A DNA stretch of 64,000 nucleotides from Psychrobacter pygoscelis (lineage in GTDB: Bacteria > Pseudomonadota > Gammaproteobacteria > Pseudomonadales > Moraxellaceae): positions 124,001 to 188,000 of the forward strand of contig NZ_RQRU01000005.1 of the NCBI RefSeq assembly GCF_004335015.1. Reading direction: 5' to 3'. Position 1 is the first letter of the stretch; each line of letters opens with the position of its first letter. The translations under genes were made by a program, and so were the position numbers. Below, one piece after another: positions 8,096 to 18,332 of this stretch. Below the pieces are notes generated by a model, which made no database searches, was not told the origin of the DNA, and worked only from the letters and a program-made list of their open reading frames with translations.

Positions 8096-9190
8096 CTAAC
8101 GCTTACGTAGAATATAAACGACAAATCTCGCTTCGGTCGTAAAGTCAGCGTCATTAGTAGAGGCTAACAATGTCTCACGCTTGGCAGGCTGGGCACGGTA
8201 AGCGTATGGCGTCATGGTCAGTAGGTCTTCTAATGCCTGACGGTTAAGGCTTAGGGGCTGCTGACAATAATGCACCTCATGCTGAACAAAGTACGGTTCG
8301 AGTTGATGGAGAAATTTGTCCGAATCATGCTCACGCACACTATCAAACAGCGCCTCACGGACGGATTCTAGATGACCCACATCAGGCTTGGCGATGACTA
8401 GCCAGCCCTCTGACTTAAGAGTGCTGGCGAACACCTCCGGCAAGATAGGGCTGAAAATACTGCTAATCCCATCGACACTTTCAGGCTCAATAGGCAGATT
8501 AACGGCGCTCGCCACTAACGGGTAGATGACGCTAGTATGACTGCCGCCCTCTTCTCTAGAATCTGCTCCATCAGTCGCATTTTTCGCCGATGCTTCTTTA
8601 TTAAACGCCTGACACCATAATTGATCACTGGCTTTTCCGGCCTTTGCTAAGGTCATCACCGCAGGCTTGCTAATATCAACGGCGATCATATTATCTATTG
8701 CTGCTTTTTGCGTCATAGCTAGGGTGTAATAGCCTTCCCCGCAGCCAATATCTAACCAGTTTTTAAACTTATTATTGACTTCTTTACCTTTTACAGCTTC
8801 TGAACTCTGATTGTCATCTGAGGCCGTAGCCTTGCTCAACTTAACGTCACTTAACTGAGCGACTTGCTCACAGATAAGCGACTGCAAATTGTCATAGTGC
8901 CCTGCCGCTAAGAAGCGTTGCCGTGCGTTGATCGAGTCTTCACTATCGCCCGGCACTTTGGACTTTTTTTGCTGTACTGGTAGCAGGTTAACGTACCCTT
9001 GCCGCGCCACATCGAAATTGTGCTGCTTTGGCGTCCCATCTGCTGTCAGCTTAGGATTTTGACTGCCGTCGCATTGCCAAGTTTTGGCAGTCAACTGTAG
9101 AGGCGACTGACACAACGGACAAATAAAAGGCGGGGCGAGAGGTGCAGGGTTATTAGCTAGCATTAAAGAATTACCTAGAGTTTGACGCAA
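8096..9190 (-). CDS. rlmA: 23S rRNA (guanine-N1) methyltransferase, RlmA type
   Basis: RlmA methylates a guanine in 23S rRNA helix 35 using S-adenosylmethionine. The N-terminus has the CPLC ... C zinc-binding pattern, followed by the family signature GYVNLLPVQQKKS, PGDSEDSINARQRFL and AGHYDNL. The AdoMet-binding loop is WLDIGCGEGYYT. At 364 residues it is much longer than the approximately 270-residue E. coli protein; the extra length is in two polar, low-complexity insertions (about residues 118-142 and 195-218) that flank the methyltransferase core and are probably surface loops. A second ATG at 9160, ten codons in, is closer to the usual start and may be the true one. The gene stands alone, convergent with cls. 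Confidence 0.9.
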   Translation of the reverse strand: MRQTLGNSLMLANNPAPLAPPFICPLCQSPLQLTAKTWQCDGSQNPKLTADGTPKQHNFDVARQGYVNLLPVQQKKSKVPGDSEDSINARQRFLAAGHYDNLQSLICEQVAQLSDVKLSKATASDDNQSSEAVKGKEVNNKFKNWLDIGCGEGYYTLAMTQKAAIDNMIAVDISKPAVMTLAKAGKASDQLWCQAFNKEASAKNATDGADSREEGGSHTSVIYPLVASAVNLPIEPESVDGISSIFSPILPEVFASTLKSEGWLVIAKPDVGHLESVREALFDSVREHDSDKFLHQLEPYFVQHEVHYCQQPLSLNRQALEDLLTMTPYAYRAQPAKRETLLASTNDADFTTEARFVVYILRKR

Positions 9191-9292
9191 ATAAAGGATG
9201 ATGAGCGGGGTGCGAATGCTTTTCGTTATAAATACTGATTAAATGAGTACAATTTTGAATGTAATTCGGAATAACCAAAGTTAATTATCACA

Positions 9293-11377
9293 TTAGTGCC
9301 AGTATTTAATTAGCTCAGCCACATAGGCCTTATTAAAGTCTACAAACTGCTGGGCCTTGGCTTGCTCTTCTGTCCGATCTACGGCAGCATTTGCCTGTTG
9401 ACTGTCTTTAGGGTGTGAGAGCTTAAGTAGGGTATCAATTTTGGCTTCTTGAGCGGCGCTATCGACATGACCGCTATTGACATCTAATGTATAAGGCGAC
9501 TGCTGCTTAAAGTGCCCAATCAGCGTCCTCACTTGGTCCAATAAAGCCTGACGCTGCTCGCTGGTGGTATTATTGTCAAAGAATACTGCTTGCATATCTT
9601 TGAGGGTACTCGATTCGAGATTGTCTAAGATTACCTGATGGCTACTGGCTTGCAGCTCATCTGGCTGCTGAGCGATGAGCCAACGCAGTAGTATTTTAAG
9701 CTCCATGACCGCATCACGAAACTGGCGCTCTTGATCACTACCCACATCGCTAAAGACCGCCATTTGCTTCTCTAAAATCGTCTCATTGAGGTCTTTGACT
9801 TGCTTTAGATTTAGGACAATAAGGGCATCTATGCGTGCTTCGTGTTGGCGAGCAAATAGCGCTCTAACCTCAGCACTGATCTGATTGTCTTTAACAAACC
9901 GACTGGCCAACTCATCGAGACGAATGATCGTATTGTCCCTCAAGTCTTTGATCAGCTCTTGTACTCGCGTGGCCAGATATGGGTAGGCTGTCTGCAGGTA
10001 GTTTTGATTGTCAATAAGCTCATTGGTAGCCGTTATTAGATGTCTTAACCGCTCGCTCGGGCCATCTGATAGCAGCATACCCAGATGATGGGCGTGACGC
10101 TCAAACGTCAGAGTTACGGGGTCACTCGTAGCCGGCTCTATCCTAGTCGCTTCAATTTCACCGAGCATCTGCGGGCTTTTATCAGACAAGGCTGGCACTG
10201 AATGAGAATGAGATAGCCGCTGATTATGGTTATAGACCTTCATCGATAGCGCGATAGCAAGGGCCATAAAAGCCACAGGGGTGAGCGGCGTACCCATAAT
10301 CATCACAAAAAACGACACAAGCATAACTTTCGTCGTCAATGACGAGATTTGCTTACGCTCCCCTTCAAAGTTAAAGGACGGAACGATATGCTTAATACCT
10401 GTAAAGGCGAATACTGCCCCAAGCAGACTAAGAAGACCTAGAGACGGGACGTTTAATCCCAAAATTACAATCACTAAGCCAATCACTGACAGTGTCACGC
10501 CTGTTTGAAACTGCTGCGGGCGAGCGATGAGACCTTGAGCTTGCTGTGGCCTAGTAGCGATAGGAGATGATGCGTGGCTGCTATTAATCTCGCGCTTGAA
10601 CCACTGCGCTAGAGCATGATCAATCTGTGTATTCACCACATCAGACTGATGGGTCACTGCCTTTGGGTTGATGATGCTAAACGCTGCAAAGCGCGCGCGC
10701 TGCCATTGCTCTATCTGGTTGATAAGCTCTTGTTGAGAGTGACGCTGCAAAAAGCGCTCAAGTGTATCTAGCTCTACCAAAACAGCATAGTAAGGCTCAA
10801 AGCGTGCAATATAAAATATCGCATCTATGGCGATAAACTGCGCTAACTCGTGCAGCTGTAAGGCCACTTTCGCACCCTTTCCTTGACCAGTTACATAGCT
10901 ATCAGGGTCACGCTCCATCTGCAAGGGATAATGAGGGTTGCTCTTGGCCTTTACATGCGCCACAAGCGAAGCGTCAAGGTAGCGCTGAAGGGTAAAGAAT
11001 ATCGCTTGGGTCAAGTCATACAGTTGCCGCCGGCCCGTAGCCGTGGTGGTCGGATCGTTAAATACCACATAGAACTCAGGTAAGACGACGGATTTAAGAT
11101 CGATTAGCAAGTAGTGCCAATTCATCTGTATCGGGTCTAACGTGACTTGCTGCGGCTCTAATCTTTTAGCAACACGCTTATCGGGACTTAGGGAGCGATC
11201 ATAACTGTCATTGGTCGTAGCGCTTTTACGTAGCTCATCTTTGATGAGGGTTGCTGGATGCGGCTCAGTTTGCGACTGGGTGTTATTAAGCGGCGACACC
11301 AACATCTCAAGCTCATCAATGACGCGAGCCAACTGTGTTAAAAGGGTGTTAAAAGCGTCTTGTTGCGCCGACGTCAT
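9293..11377 (-). CDS. Large hypothetical membrane protein
   Basis: I do not recognise this 694-residue protein. A long N-terminal, mostly helical region (about residues 1-290) leads to two hydrophobic blocks at about 290-330 and 345-375, which should give three or four membrane spans. A long C-terminal helical region of about 300 residues follows, rich in charged residues and leucine and ending near KAYVAELIKYWH. Both large parts are probably cytoplasmic with coiled-coil character. It lies between mraY and rlmA on the same strand as the cell wall genes but 220 bp from mraY, so co-transcription is uncertain. No catalytic motif is seen; a structural or scaffold role at the membrane is only a guess. 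Confidence 0.8.
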   Translation of the reverse strand: MTSAQQDAFNTLLTQLARVIDELEMLVSPLNNTQSQTEPHPATLIKDELRKSATTNDSYDRSLSPDKRVAKRLEPQQVTLDPIQMNWHYLLIDLKSVVLPEFYVVFNDPTTTATGRRQLYDLTQAIFFTLQRYLDASLVAHVKAKSNPHYPLQMERDPDSYVTGQGKGAKVALQLHELAQFIAIDAIFYIARFEPYYAVLVELDTLERFLQRHSQQELINQIEQWQRARFAAFSIINPKAVTHQSDVVNTQIDHALAQWFKREINSSHASSPIATRPQQAQGLIARPQQFQTGVTLSVIGLVIVILGLNVPSLGLLSLLGAVFAFTGIKHIVPSFNFEGERKQISSLTTKVMLVSFFVMIMGTPLTPVAFMALAIALSMKVYNHNQRLSHSHSVPALSDKSPQMLGEIEATRIEPATSDPVTLTFERHAHHLGMLLSDGPSERLRHLITATNELIDNQNYLQTAYPYLATRVQELIKDLRDNTIIRLDELASRFVKDNQISAEVRALFARQHEARIDALIVLNLKQVKDLNETILEKQMAVFSDVGSDQERQFRDAVMELKILLRWLIAQQPDELQASSHQVILDNLESSTLKDMQAVFFDNNTTSEQRQALLDQVRTLIGHFKQQSPYTLDVNSGHVDSAAQEAKIDTLLKLSHPKDSQQANAAVDRTEEQAKAQQFVDFNKAYVAELIKYWH

Positions 11378-11598
11378 GGAGGTTCCTAGCTAATGCTTTA
11401 TTATAAAAGTACAGTCAACGATAAAACTAACCAACGAATTATCGCCCTGCAAAATGCCGCTATTTATTGTCATAATTTACAGCGGCATGACTTATTACAG
11501 TGACACTGATTAGATTTAATGTCAGCGACTTAACATCGCTGATTGTCTTAGTTTTGCATATAGCATTTGCCAAAATTTCAGACGAGCTTATTTCCAGA

Positions 11599-12717
11599 CT
11601 ATCTTAACTTCAGTGTCATCAATCCCAGCACCACTAAGACAATGGCAATAATCCAAAATCTCGCCACCACTTGAGTCTCTTTCCAACCGATCTCTTCAAA
11701 ATGATGGTGCAGCGGTGCCATGCGAAACACCCGCTTTTTACGTAGCTTATAAGAACCTACCTGAATCATTACCGATAGAGCTTCCGCTACAAATAAGCCG
11801 CCCATAATGGCAAAAGCAATCTCTTGACGCGTCATCACCGCGATTGTACCCAGCATCGCACCTAACGCTAAAGCACCCACATCTCCCATAAACACTTGCG
11901 CCGGATGCGCGTTAAACCACAAAAACCCTAGCCCAGCACCAATCATTGAGCCGCAGACGATAGTAACTTCGGAGTTGTAAGCAATATAAGGCACATGCAA
12001 GTAATCAGCAAAGCGCGCATCTCCTGAGACGTAGGCAAAGGCGCCAAGACCTGCGGCTACCAAGACAACAGGGAGAATTGCTAACCCGTCTAGGCCATCG
12101 GTAAGGTTGACCGCATTGGAGGAGCCATTGATGACAAAATAGGTAAAAATAATAAAGCCGATACCCATGGGCAGCGCTGAAAAAGGAATGACCCAGTTTT
12201 TAAAGAGGGGAATCAGAACGTCCTGCATCTCTCTTGTGGTCACCAAGTCGGCTTGCTGAGTGGCGATATAGTATAGCGAGCTACCAACGAATAATGCGCC
12301 AACTGACAGCCAAAAGTACTTCTTACCCGCCGATAAGCCTTTGGGGTTTTTATATTTAATCTTTAGCCAATCATCAGCCCAGCCCACCGCACCGAATATC
12401 GCCATAACGATGATCAAAATCCAGATATAGGGGTTACTCAGACGTGCCCAGCAAAGGGTCGCTACCGCAATAGCACTGAGTATCAAGATACCGCCCATGG
12501 TCGGCGTTCCGGTCTTAGCCAGGTGCGACTGCGGGCCATCATCACGGATGGCTTGACCATACTTTAAGGTCCGCAAACGAGCGATGGCAGGGCCGCCCAA
12601 TATCATGCTAAATCCCAGCGCAGTAATGACGGCAAGCAAGGCTCGAAGCGTCAATGAGGAGACCGCAGAAAACGGAGAATAATACTGACTAAGCCATTCA
12701 AATAACCAAACTAACAC
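11599..12717 (-). CDS. mraY: Phospho-N-acetylmuramoyl-pentapeptide transferase
   Basis: MraY transfers phospho-MurNAc-pentapeptide to undecaprenyl phosphate, making lipid I at the inner membrane. The 372-residue polytopic protein carries the family motifs: GGILIL after TPTMG, DDWLK in the first catalytic region, [10 protein letters not shown], and the C-terminal HHHFE. The start codon is GTG at 12717, placed six bases after a GAGGAG formed by the end of murF; the next ATG would cut into the first membrane helix. It follows murF by three bases and belongs to the division and cell wall cluster. Confidence 0.97.
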   Translation of the reverse strand: MLVWLFEWLSQYYSPFSAVSSLTLRALLAVITALGFSMILGGPAIARLRTLKYGQAIRDDGPQSHLAKTGTPTMGGILILSAIAVATLCWARLSNPYIWILIIVMAIFGAVGWADDWLKIKYKNPKGLSAGKKYFWLSVGALFVGSSLYYIATQQADLVTTREMQDVLIPLFKNWVIPFSALPMGIGFIIFTYFVINGSSNAVNLTDGLDGLAILPVVLVAAGLGAFAYVSGDARFADYLHVPYIAYNSEVTIVCGSMIGAGLGFLWFNAHPAQVFMGDVGALALGAMLGTIAVMTRQEIAFAIMGGLFVAEALSVMIQVGSYKLRKKRVFRMAPLHHHFEEIGWKETQVVARFWIIAIVLVVLGLMTLKLR

Positions 12718-12720
12718 TAC

Positions 12721-14208
12721 TTACTCCTCTAACAACGCCGCAATCAGCGTCTCCATTTTGGCAGCGCGCGAGCCTTTAAATAATATGGTGCAGGACCGAG
12801 CTTCATGTGCCTGCAAATACTGCTGCAAATACGCAAGCAGTGACGGTTTATCTTCAAAGGCTTGAGCGCTAATACCGCCCACCTCTGAAGCGCCTTCGAC
12901 ACTATAGCGAGCGAAATCGCCCACACACAGTAGCATATCGATACCCGTAGCAGCAATCGCCCTACCTAATGCTTGATGCTCAGCGACCGCAGCGCTACCC
13001 AGCTCAGCAATATCTCCCAACACCATGATACGAGTACCATTCTGCGCGGCCAATACTTTAGCGGCGGCGCGAACGGAATGCGGATTGGCATTATAAGTGT
13101 CATCGATGAGGCGGTGCTTACCGAGTAGCTGACTATTCAAGCGACCTTTCGCTGGTCGCGCATTCTCAAGACCAACGACGATATCATCAGTATCAATGCC
13201 TAGAGCGTGCGCACAAGCCGCTGCCGCCAAGGCATTATTGACATTATGCTCACCAGCTAAGGGCAGCTTAATATCGTGAATATCAGTGCCAATGTGCAGT
13301 TTAAACTCGCTACGCTCAGGCTCGACATCTAAGTGACTGGCGCTAACGTCAGTATTGCCAAATCCTAGCACGTGGGCAGTGTGCGACTCAGCAATGCGCC
13401 GCAGCTCATTAGTAAAGTCATCATTGTCCGGTACAATGGCAAACTGCTCTGTGCTTAAAGTATGGTAAATCTCAGCTTTGGCTTGGCAAATGCCCTCTCG
13501 GCTACCAAACTCGCCCAAATGCGCCGTACCAATATTAAGAATACAAGCCACATCAGGCTGTACAATCTCAGTAGTATAGGCAATCTCACCAATGTGGTTG
13601 GCACCAAGCTCGATGACTGCAAACTGATGCTGGTCAGACAGCTCAAGCAGCATCATTGGTGCTCCTAAGTCATTATTCAGGTTGCCACGAGTAATAAGCG
13701 TTGGCGCTAGGCGGCTAAAGATACTACCGAGCATCTCTTTACAAGTGGTCTTGCCACTTGAGCCAGTAATAGCGATAACCTTCACGCCTGGATGTTGTCG
13801 TCTACGATATGCGGCTAGCTGACCTAATGCTAGCCGGGTATCATTGACGACGAGCTGAGGAATCGTACTGGATACGGGGCGCTCAACGATAGCTGCGACT
13901 GCTCCCTTACTGGCAGCAGCATTGATATAATCATGACCGTCGAAGTTGTCTCCAGACAAGGCCAAAAATATATCCCCCGTCTTAATAGTGCGAGTGTCTG
14001 TGGCGATACGGTAGCTGGTCACTGCCATATCAGCTGCATCCTGAGCGCTGACCTCACCTTCACTTTGCGCAGGGGCTAGCCAGTGACTCTCTAGCGTCGC
14101 TGTGGCTGCTAGCAAGTTATCTGCATGCCAGACATAGAGACCTTGGGAGTGCAGCTCATTACCTTCTATTGCTGAGCTTTGCGCCGATTTTTCTTGTTGA
14201 GCGTGCAT
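12721..14208 (-). CDS. murF: UDP-N-acetylmuramoyl-tripeptide--D-alanyl-D-alanine ligase
   Basis: MurF adds D-Ala-D-Ala to the UDP-MurNAc-tripeptide, the last cytoplasmic step of peptidoglycan precursor synthesis. The 495-residue protein has the N-terminal UDP-binding domain with DTRTIKTGDIFLAL, the ATP-binding loop ITGSSGKTTCKEM, and the Mur-ligase central and C-terminal domains (DDTYNANPHS, VLGDIAELG). The N-terminus is extended by about 30 residues. Upstream is a 220-bp gap to murE, unusual for this cluster; downstream mraY follows at once, so the two are co-translated. Confidence 0.96.
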   Translation of the reverse strand: MHAQQEKSAQSSAIEGNELHSQGLYVWHADNLLAATATLESHWLAPAQSEGEVSAQDAADMAVTSYRIATDTRTIKTGDIFLALSGDNFDGHDYINAAASKGAVAAIVERPVSSTIPQLVVNDTRLALGQLAAYRRRQHPGVKVIAITGSSGKTTCKEMLGSIFSRLAPTLITRGNLNNDLGAPMMLLELSDQHQFAVIELGANHIGEIAYTTEIVQPDVACILNIGTAHLGEFGSREGICQAKAEIYHTLSTEQFAIVPDNDDFTNELRRIAESHTAHVLGFGNTDVSASHLDVEPERSEFKLHIGTDIHDIKLPLAGEHNVNNALAAAACAHALGIDTDDIVVGLENARPAKGRLNSQLLGKHRLIDDTYNANPHSVRAAAKVLAAQNGTRIMVLGDIAELGSAAVAEHQALGRAIAATGIDMLLCVGDFARYSVEGASEVGGISAQAFEDKPSLLAYLQQYLQAHEARSCTILFKGSRAAKMETLIAALLEE

Positions 14209-14428
14209 AAGAGTTTACCTTTATAGTTATATTTCCAAATTATCGAAGTATGTAAGTATCGAAGCCTTAATAACATAAACCTTAGGTGGTGACGGTCTTA
14301 ACCTATCTGTTAAATCTTGACTTTAAGGTGAGTTAAAACCCTTATGAGCTGATTAACGGGATAACTCAGTATTTAATATCTGTCTAACAAACAGTCGATG
14401 CAAGCTTACCTATATATTAAATATAGCG

Positions 14429-16069
14429 CTAATTAGCGACCTTTCCATACTCTCGCAATGCCTCTTGAACCACGACCGTATCGTCAAAGTCATAACGAAC
14501 ACCTTTGATTTCTTGATAGCTCTCATGTCCCTTGCCAGCGATGACGACGATATCATCGACCCTAGCGTGCTGCACTGCATAACCAATGGCCTGCCTGCGA
14601 TCTGGCTCAATGTGAGTTCTCTCGCGCTGCGCTGCGCTCATGCCTACTTGCATATCTTTTAAGATAGCTAGGGGGTCTTCTGAGCGCGGATTGTCTGAGG
14701 TTAATATCACCTGATCGGCCACAGCCAGTCCTGCCTGAGCCATCAACGGCCTCTTGCCAGCATCGCGGTCACCACCGCAGCCGAACACTGCCCAAAGCTG
14801 ACCTTGACAGTGAGCTTTTAGACTGCTCATCACTTGTTGTAGCGCATCGGGGGTGTGCGCGTAATCGACGATAAAGCAACCTTCGCTTGCTTCAACGCGC
14901 TGCATACGGCCACTAGCCCCTTGCAATGATTTGACCAATTCTGGAATCTGCTTAACGTCCACACCTAAAGCAACAGCAGCGGCAATCGCTGCTAAAAGAT
15001 TGGCCACATTAAAGCGACCAAGTAGCGGACTCTCTACCCAAATAGGCGCAAAAGATCCAGCAATCTCTATACTGCTACCCTCAAGGCTTGGCTGAATCTG
15101 CCGCGCTACAAAGCTCGCCTGTGCATCAGGACGTAAGCTGTAAGTCCATACTTCAAGGCCACTTTTTGCTGCCTGCTCTAACATTAGCGGTGCAAACTCA
15201 TCATCAATATTGATAATAGCGTGGCTCAGCGTATCAAAATGAGCGCGATCAAATAGCTTGGCTTTGGCCGCTGCATACTGCGCCATGTCGGCATGATAGT
15301 CGAGGTGATCACGGCTAAGATTGCTATAAATGGCGATATGAATGGGCACACCTTGCAAGCGCTGCTGATCAAGACCATGCGAGCTAGCTTCAAGCGCTAG
15401 CAGGTCTACCGACTCAGCCGCCATCTGCATCAAAAAACGCTGAACCGCTAAAGCATCACCGGTAGTATGACTGGCTTGTGTGAGGTGACCAAGTCGCCCA
15501 TTACCTGCTGTGCCCATAATAGCGCTACTCATTCCCGCGCCTTGGCACAACTGCGCTAATAATTGACTGATTGTGGTTTTGCCATTGGTTCCTGTAACTG
15601 CAGCGACCTTAGGCAGGGCTATCGCTGCTTCATTGCCCAACTCTTTGCTCTTCGCCACAGTCTGATGCTGTAGCGAGGCTTGGATTAAGCTACCTAAAAT
15701 ATGCCGGATGGCTGGTACATAAATTATAGGACACTTGGTCTTGGTAAGATTCAGCGTACTCGGGTCTACCTCAGATAAGATAAAGGCCGCCTGCACCATC
15801 GCTTGCTCAGCATAACCTCGACTACGCTGTAGCGAATGCGACTGGCTTTTTAATAAGATAAAAGCATCGCCAGATATCACCTGACGACTATCTAGCTGAA
15901 ACTGGCGAAAGGGTATATCAAGGATAGGTGATGCCTGTGCCAACTGCTGATAAGCGGTCAGTCGCGGATTGGATACAGCTTGCGCATCGCTAGTAATGGC
16001 AGTAGAGTCCATCTGTAGCTGAACTAATAACTGCTGTAAAGTCATGATGTTAGCATTGGCAGGGGTCAT
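14429..16069 (-). CDS. murE: UDP-N-acetylmuramoyl-L-alanyl-D-glutamate--2,6-diaminopimelate ligase
   Basis: MurE adds meso-diaminopimelate to the growing peptidoglycan stem peptide. Features are the ATP-binding loop VTGTNGKTTISQL, the central-domain YSNLSRDHLDYH, and the motif SDNPRSEDP, whose DNPR marks specificity for diaminopimelate rather than lysine. I chose the ATG at 16069 because AGGA sits eight bases upstream; the frame stays open to a TTG at 16138 with no ribosome binding site, and another ATG lies at 16045. The resulting 546 residues are somewhat longer than usual because of a looser N-terminal domain. The gene lies 118 bp after ftsI. Confidence 0.93.
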   Translation of the reverse strand: MTPANANIMTLQQLLVQLQMDSTAITSDAQAVSNPRLTAYQQLAQASPILDIPFRQFQLDSRQVISGDAFILLKSQSHSLQRSRGYAEQAMVQAAFILSEVDPSTLNLTKTKCPIIYVPAIRHILGSLIQASLQHQTVAKSKELGNEAAIALPKVAAVTGTNGKTTISQLLAQLCQGAGMSSAIMGTAGNGRLGHLTQASHTTGDALAVQRFLMQMAAESVDLLALEASSHGLDQQRLQGVPIHIAIYSNLSRDHLDYHADMAQYAAAKAKLFDRAHFDTLSHAIINIDDEFAPLMLEQAAKSGLEVWTYSLRPDAQASFVARQIQPSLEGSSIEIAGSFAPIWVESPLLGRFNVANLLAAIAAAVALGVDVKQIPELVKSLQGASGRMQRVEASEGCFIVDYAHTPDALQQVMSSLKAHCQGQLWAVFGCGGDRDAGKRPLMAQAGLAVADQVILTSDNPRSEDPLAILKDMQVGMSAAQRERTHIEPDRRQAIGYAVQHARVDDIVVIAGKGHESYQEIKGVRYDFDDTVVVQEALREYGKVAN

Positions 16070-16187
16070 ACCTAAATCCTGTGCCGAGTGTTGATAAATA
16101 GGGCTAATGAGCGATAGTAACGGCTTAGTAACGAACAACGCGGGCGGCGGTGTTGGATACTAAGATAAATCCTAAACTTGTGGCGCA

Positions 16188-18332
16188 CTAATTGGTCTTT
16201 AGTGGCTTATCTAACGGCACATTATAAAGGCGTAGCGCCTCTTTCATGACGTTATGGAATACCGGAGCAGCCGTCTGCCCAGCATAGTGTAGTTTTCTTG
16301 GATCTTCGATCAAAATGACACTGACTAGCCTTGGGTTAGACGCGGGAGCAATACCGACAAACACATTGCGGTATTGATCAGTATAGTAGCCACCATCTGG
16401 ATTGACTCGCCTTGAGGTCCCTGTCTTACCAGCCACTCGGTAGCCATCGATGGCCGCTGCCTTGGCCGTACCGCCATTTTGAGTGACCAGCTCTAGCATC
16501 TCCACGATAGCTTGCGCTTGGTCCTGCTCTATAATACGCTTACTAGGTGCAGGCTTATCCGTCTTGACGAGGGTGAGCGGATGCATAATACCGCCTGAGG
16601 CCAAGGCCGTATATGCTTGAGCAATCTGTGCTAATGTCACCTGAAGACCATAGCCATAACTGACTGTCGCACGGCGCGCTGTCTCATTTTCTTTTGGCGT
16701 CACCACTAGACCACTACCCTCTCCTGGGAAATTCAACGCGGTCTTTTTGCCAAAGCCAAACTGACGCTGCATATTAGAAATCGCATCAGGCGGCAATGAT
16801 AGCGCGATCTTAGTAGAGGCCACGTTACTAGACTTCTGTAACAGCGTGGCAAAGTTAATGACCCCTAAATTATTATGGTCGCGGATGGTATAGCCTTTCA
16901 CGCGAATCGACCCGGGATTGGTGTCTATCAATGAGTTGCTAGTATATTTGCCAGATTTAAGCGCGGCAGCGACCGTAAATGGCTTCATAACTGAGCCTGG
17001 CTCGAACACATCCAGTACTGCGCGGTTACGCTGATTGGCGCCAGTCATCTCATTGAGATTGTTAGAGTTAAATGAAGGCCAAGTCGATAGTGCCAACACT
17101 TCTCCTGACTGGACATCGACAATCATGCCGGTACTCCAGCGCGCTTGCTGCAAGCGCCCAGCCTTTTCAAGCTCTTTGTACATCAGGTACTGTAGTCGCG
17201 AGTCGATGGTCAAGGTGATGTCTTTTCCGGCCACCTCAGGCTTAATTTGCTTGATTTCTTTTAAGCTGTTCTGCCGAGCGTCCTTTAACACCATGACTTG
17301 GCCATTCTCACCCGCTAGGACTTTTTCATACTGGTGTTCAATACCAGCGCGGCCTTCATAGCCGCCATCAGGATCATTGGCGTTTTGTCCCATAAAGCCC
17401 AGCAGCTGAGCATTGGGCTGCGGCTGTGGGTAGTAGCGCTGAAAGAAATTTTTATCATAGACCGCAACGAAGTCCAAAGCAGTAACGCTTTGAGCGATCT
17501 CAGGGGTTACTTTATTAAGGAGTAAAAAATAGTGCGAACCTGCGCCTGAGGGCAGGGCAGCTTTTACCGCATCCTCATCGGTGACATCAACAGCTTCATT
17601 TATGGCCACTGCCGCCTTAAGCTTATCGACAGGAACGTTAGCCGCTGCTGCTAAGCGGTTAAGGTCCATCTGTTCAAGACGCTTGCGCATGCGCGCTTGC
17701 AATTTTGGCTTTTCGGGATTCGTAACGATGACTTTCTTGATGCTGTAATACTCGCGCGCATAGTCGTGTGGACTAAAATACACCGTCGCCAGCGGTGCAC
17801 TCACTGCCAATGGCAAATGATTGCGATCGGTAATCATACCGCGATAAGACGCCTGCGTTCGCACACTGGTAATCAGCTCATTGCCCTTTTCTTGATAGAA
17901 CTTGGCATTGATAACTTGAATATAATAAGCTCGGCACAGCAGCGCAACCAAGATTAGCAGAGCCACAATCCAAATCAGGCGAAAGCGCGACTTATCCGCC
18001 TCTACACCGCCACGAGATGAGGCACCAGTAGCCCGATTAAAAAGAAAGCTTTTGCGGTTTTTTATACTGGTATATGCGCCCTCATCGTCGCTACGCTTCC
18101 TAAAAGTAAATAACGGCTTTTTGTCAGTCTCTAACTTGTTGAATCGCTGCTTGGCCGCCTTAGCAGATTTATCTGAGCTGGCAGATCGCGCGGATTTTTT
18201 TGAGCGCAGTGGTTGGGTCACCTTGACTGTAGCAGTACCGTCAGTGGCTTTATCCCCACTATTTTTTTTGCTTGTAGGCTTTTTAGCGGTTGATTTGGCC
18301 GCACTTTTAGTAACTCGAGGTGACTTACTCAT
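16188..18332 (-). CDS. ftsI: Septal peptidoglycan transpeptidase FtsI (PBP3)
   Basis: FtsI cross-links peptidoglycan at the division septum. The order is a basic, low-complexity cytoplasmic tail (about 115 residues of Lys, Ser, Thr, Ala), one membrane span near residues 118-138, a pedestal domain, and the penicillin-binding transpeptidase domain. The active-site motifs are intact: SVMK (SxxK), SSN (SxN) and KTGT. At 714 residues it is about 100 longer than the E. coli protein, wholly because of the cytoplasmic tail. The start overlaps the ftsL stop by four bases, so the two are coupled; both act together in the divisome. Confidence 0.96.
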   Translation of the reverse strand: MSKSPRVTKSAAKSTAKKPTSKKNSGDKATDGTATVKVTQPLRSKKSARSASSDKSAKAAKQRFNKLETDKKPLFTFRKRSDDEGAYTSIKNRKSFLFNRATGASSRGGVEADKSRFRLIWIVALLILVALLCRAYYIQVINAKFYQEKGNELITSVRTQASYRGMITDRNHLPLAVSAPLATVYFSPHDYAREYYSIKKVIVTNPEKPKLQARMRKRLEQMDLNRLAAAANVPVDKLKAAVAINEAVDVTDEDAVKAALPSGAGSHYFLLLNKVTPEIAQSVTALDFVAVYDKNFFQRYYPQPQPNAQLLGFMGQNANDPDGGYEGRAGIEHQYEKVLAGENGQVMVLKDARQNSLKEIKQIKPEVAGKDITLTIDSRLQYLMYKELEKAGRLQQARWSTGMIVDVQSGEVLALSTWPSFNSNNLNEMTGANQRNRAVLDVFEPGSVMKPFTVAAALKSGKYTSNSLIDTNPGSIRVKGYTIRDHNNLGVINFATLLQKSSNVASTKIALSLPPDAISNMQRQFGFGKKTALNFPGEGSGLVVTPKENETARRATVSYGYGLQVTLAQIAQAYTALASGGIMHPLTLVKTDKPAPSKRIIEQDQAQAIVEMLELVTQNGGTAKAAAIDGYRVAGKTGTSRRVNPDGGYYTDQYRNVFVGIAPASNPRLVSVILIEDPRKLHYAGQTAAPVFHNVMKEALRLYNVPLDKPLKTN

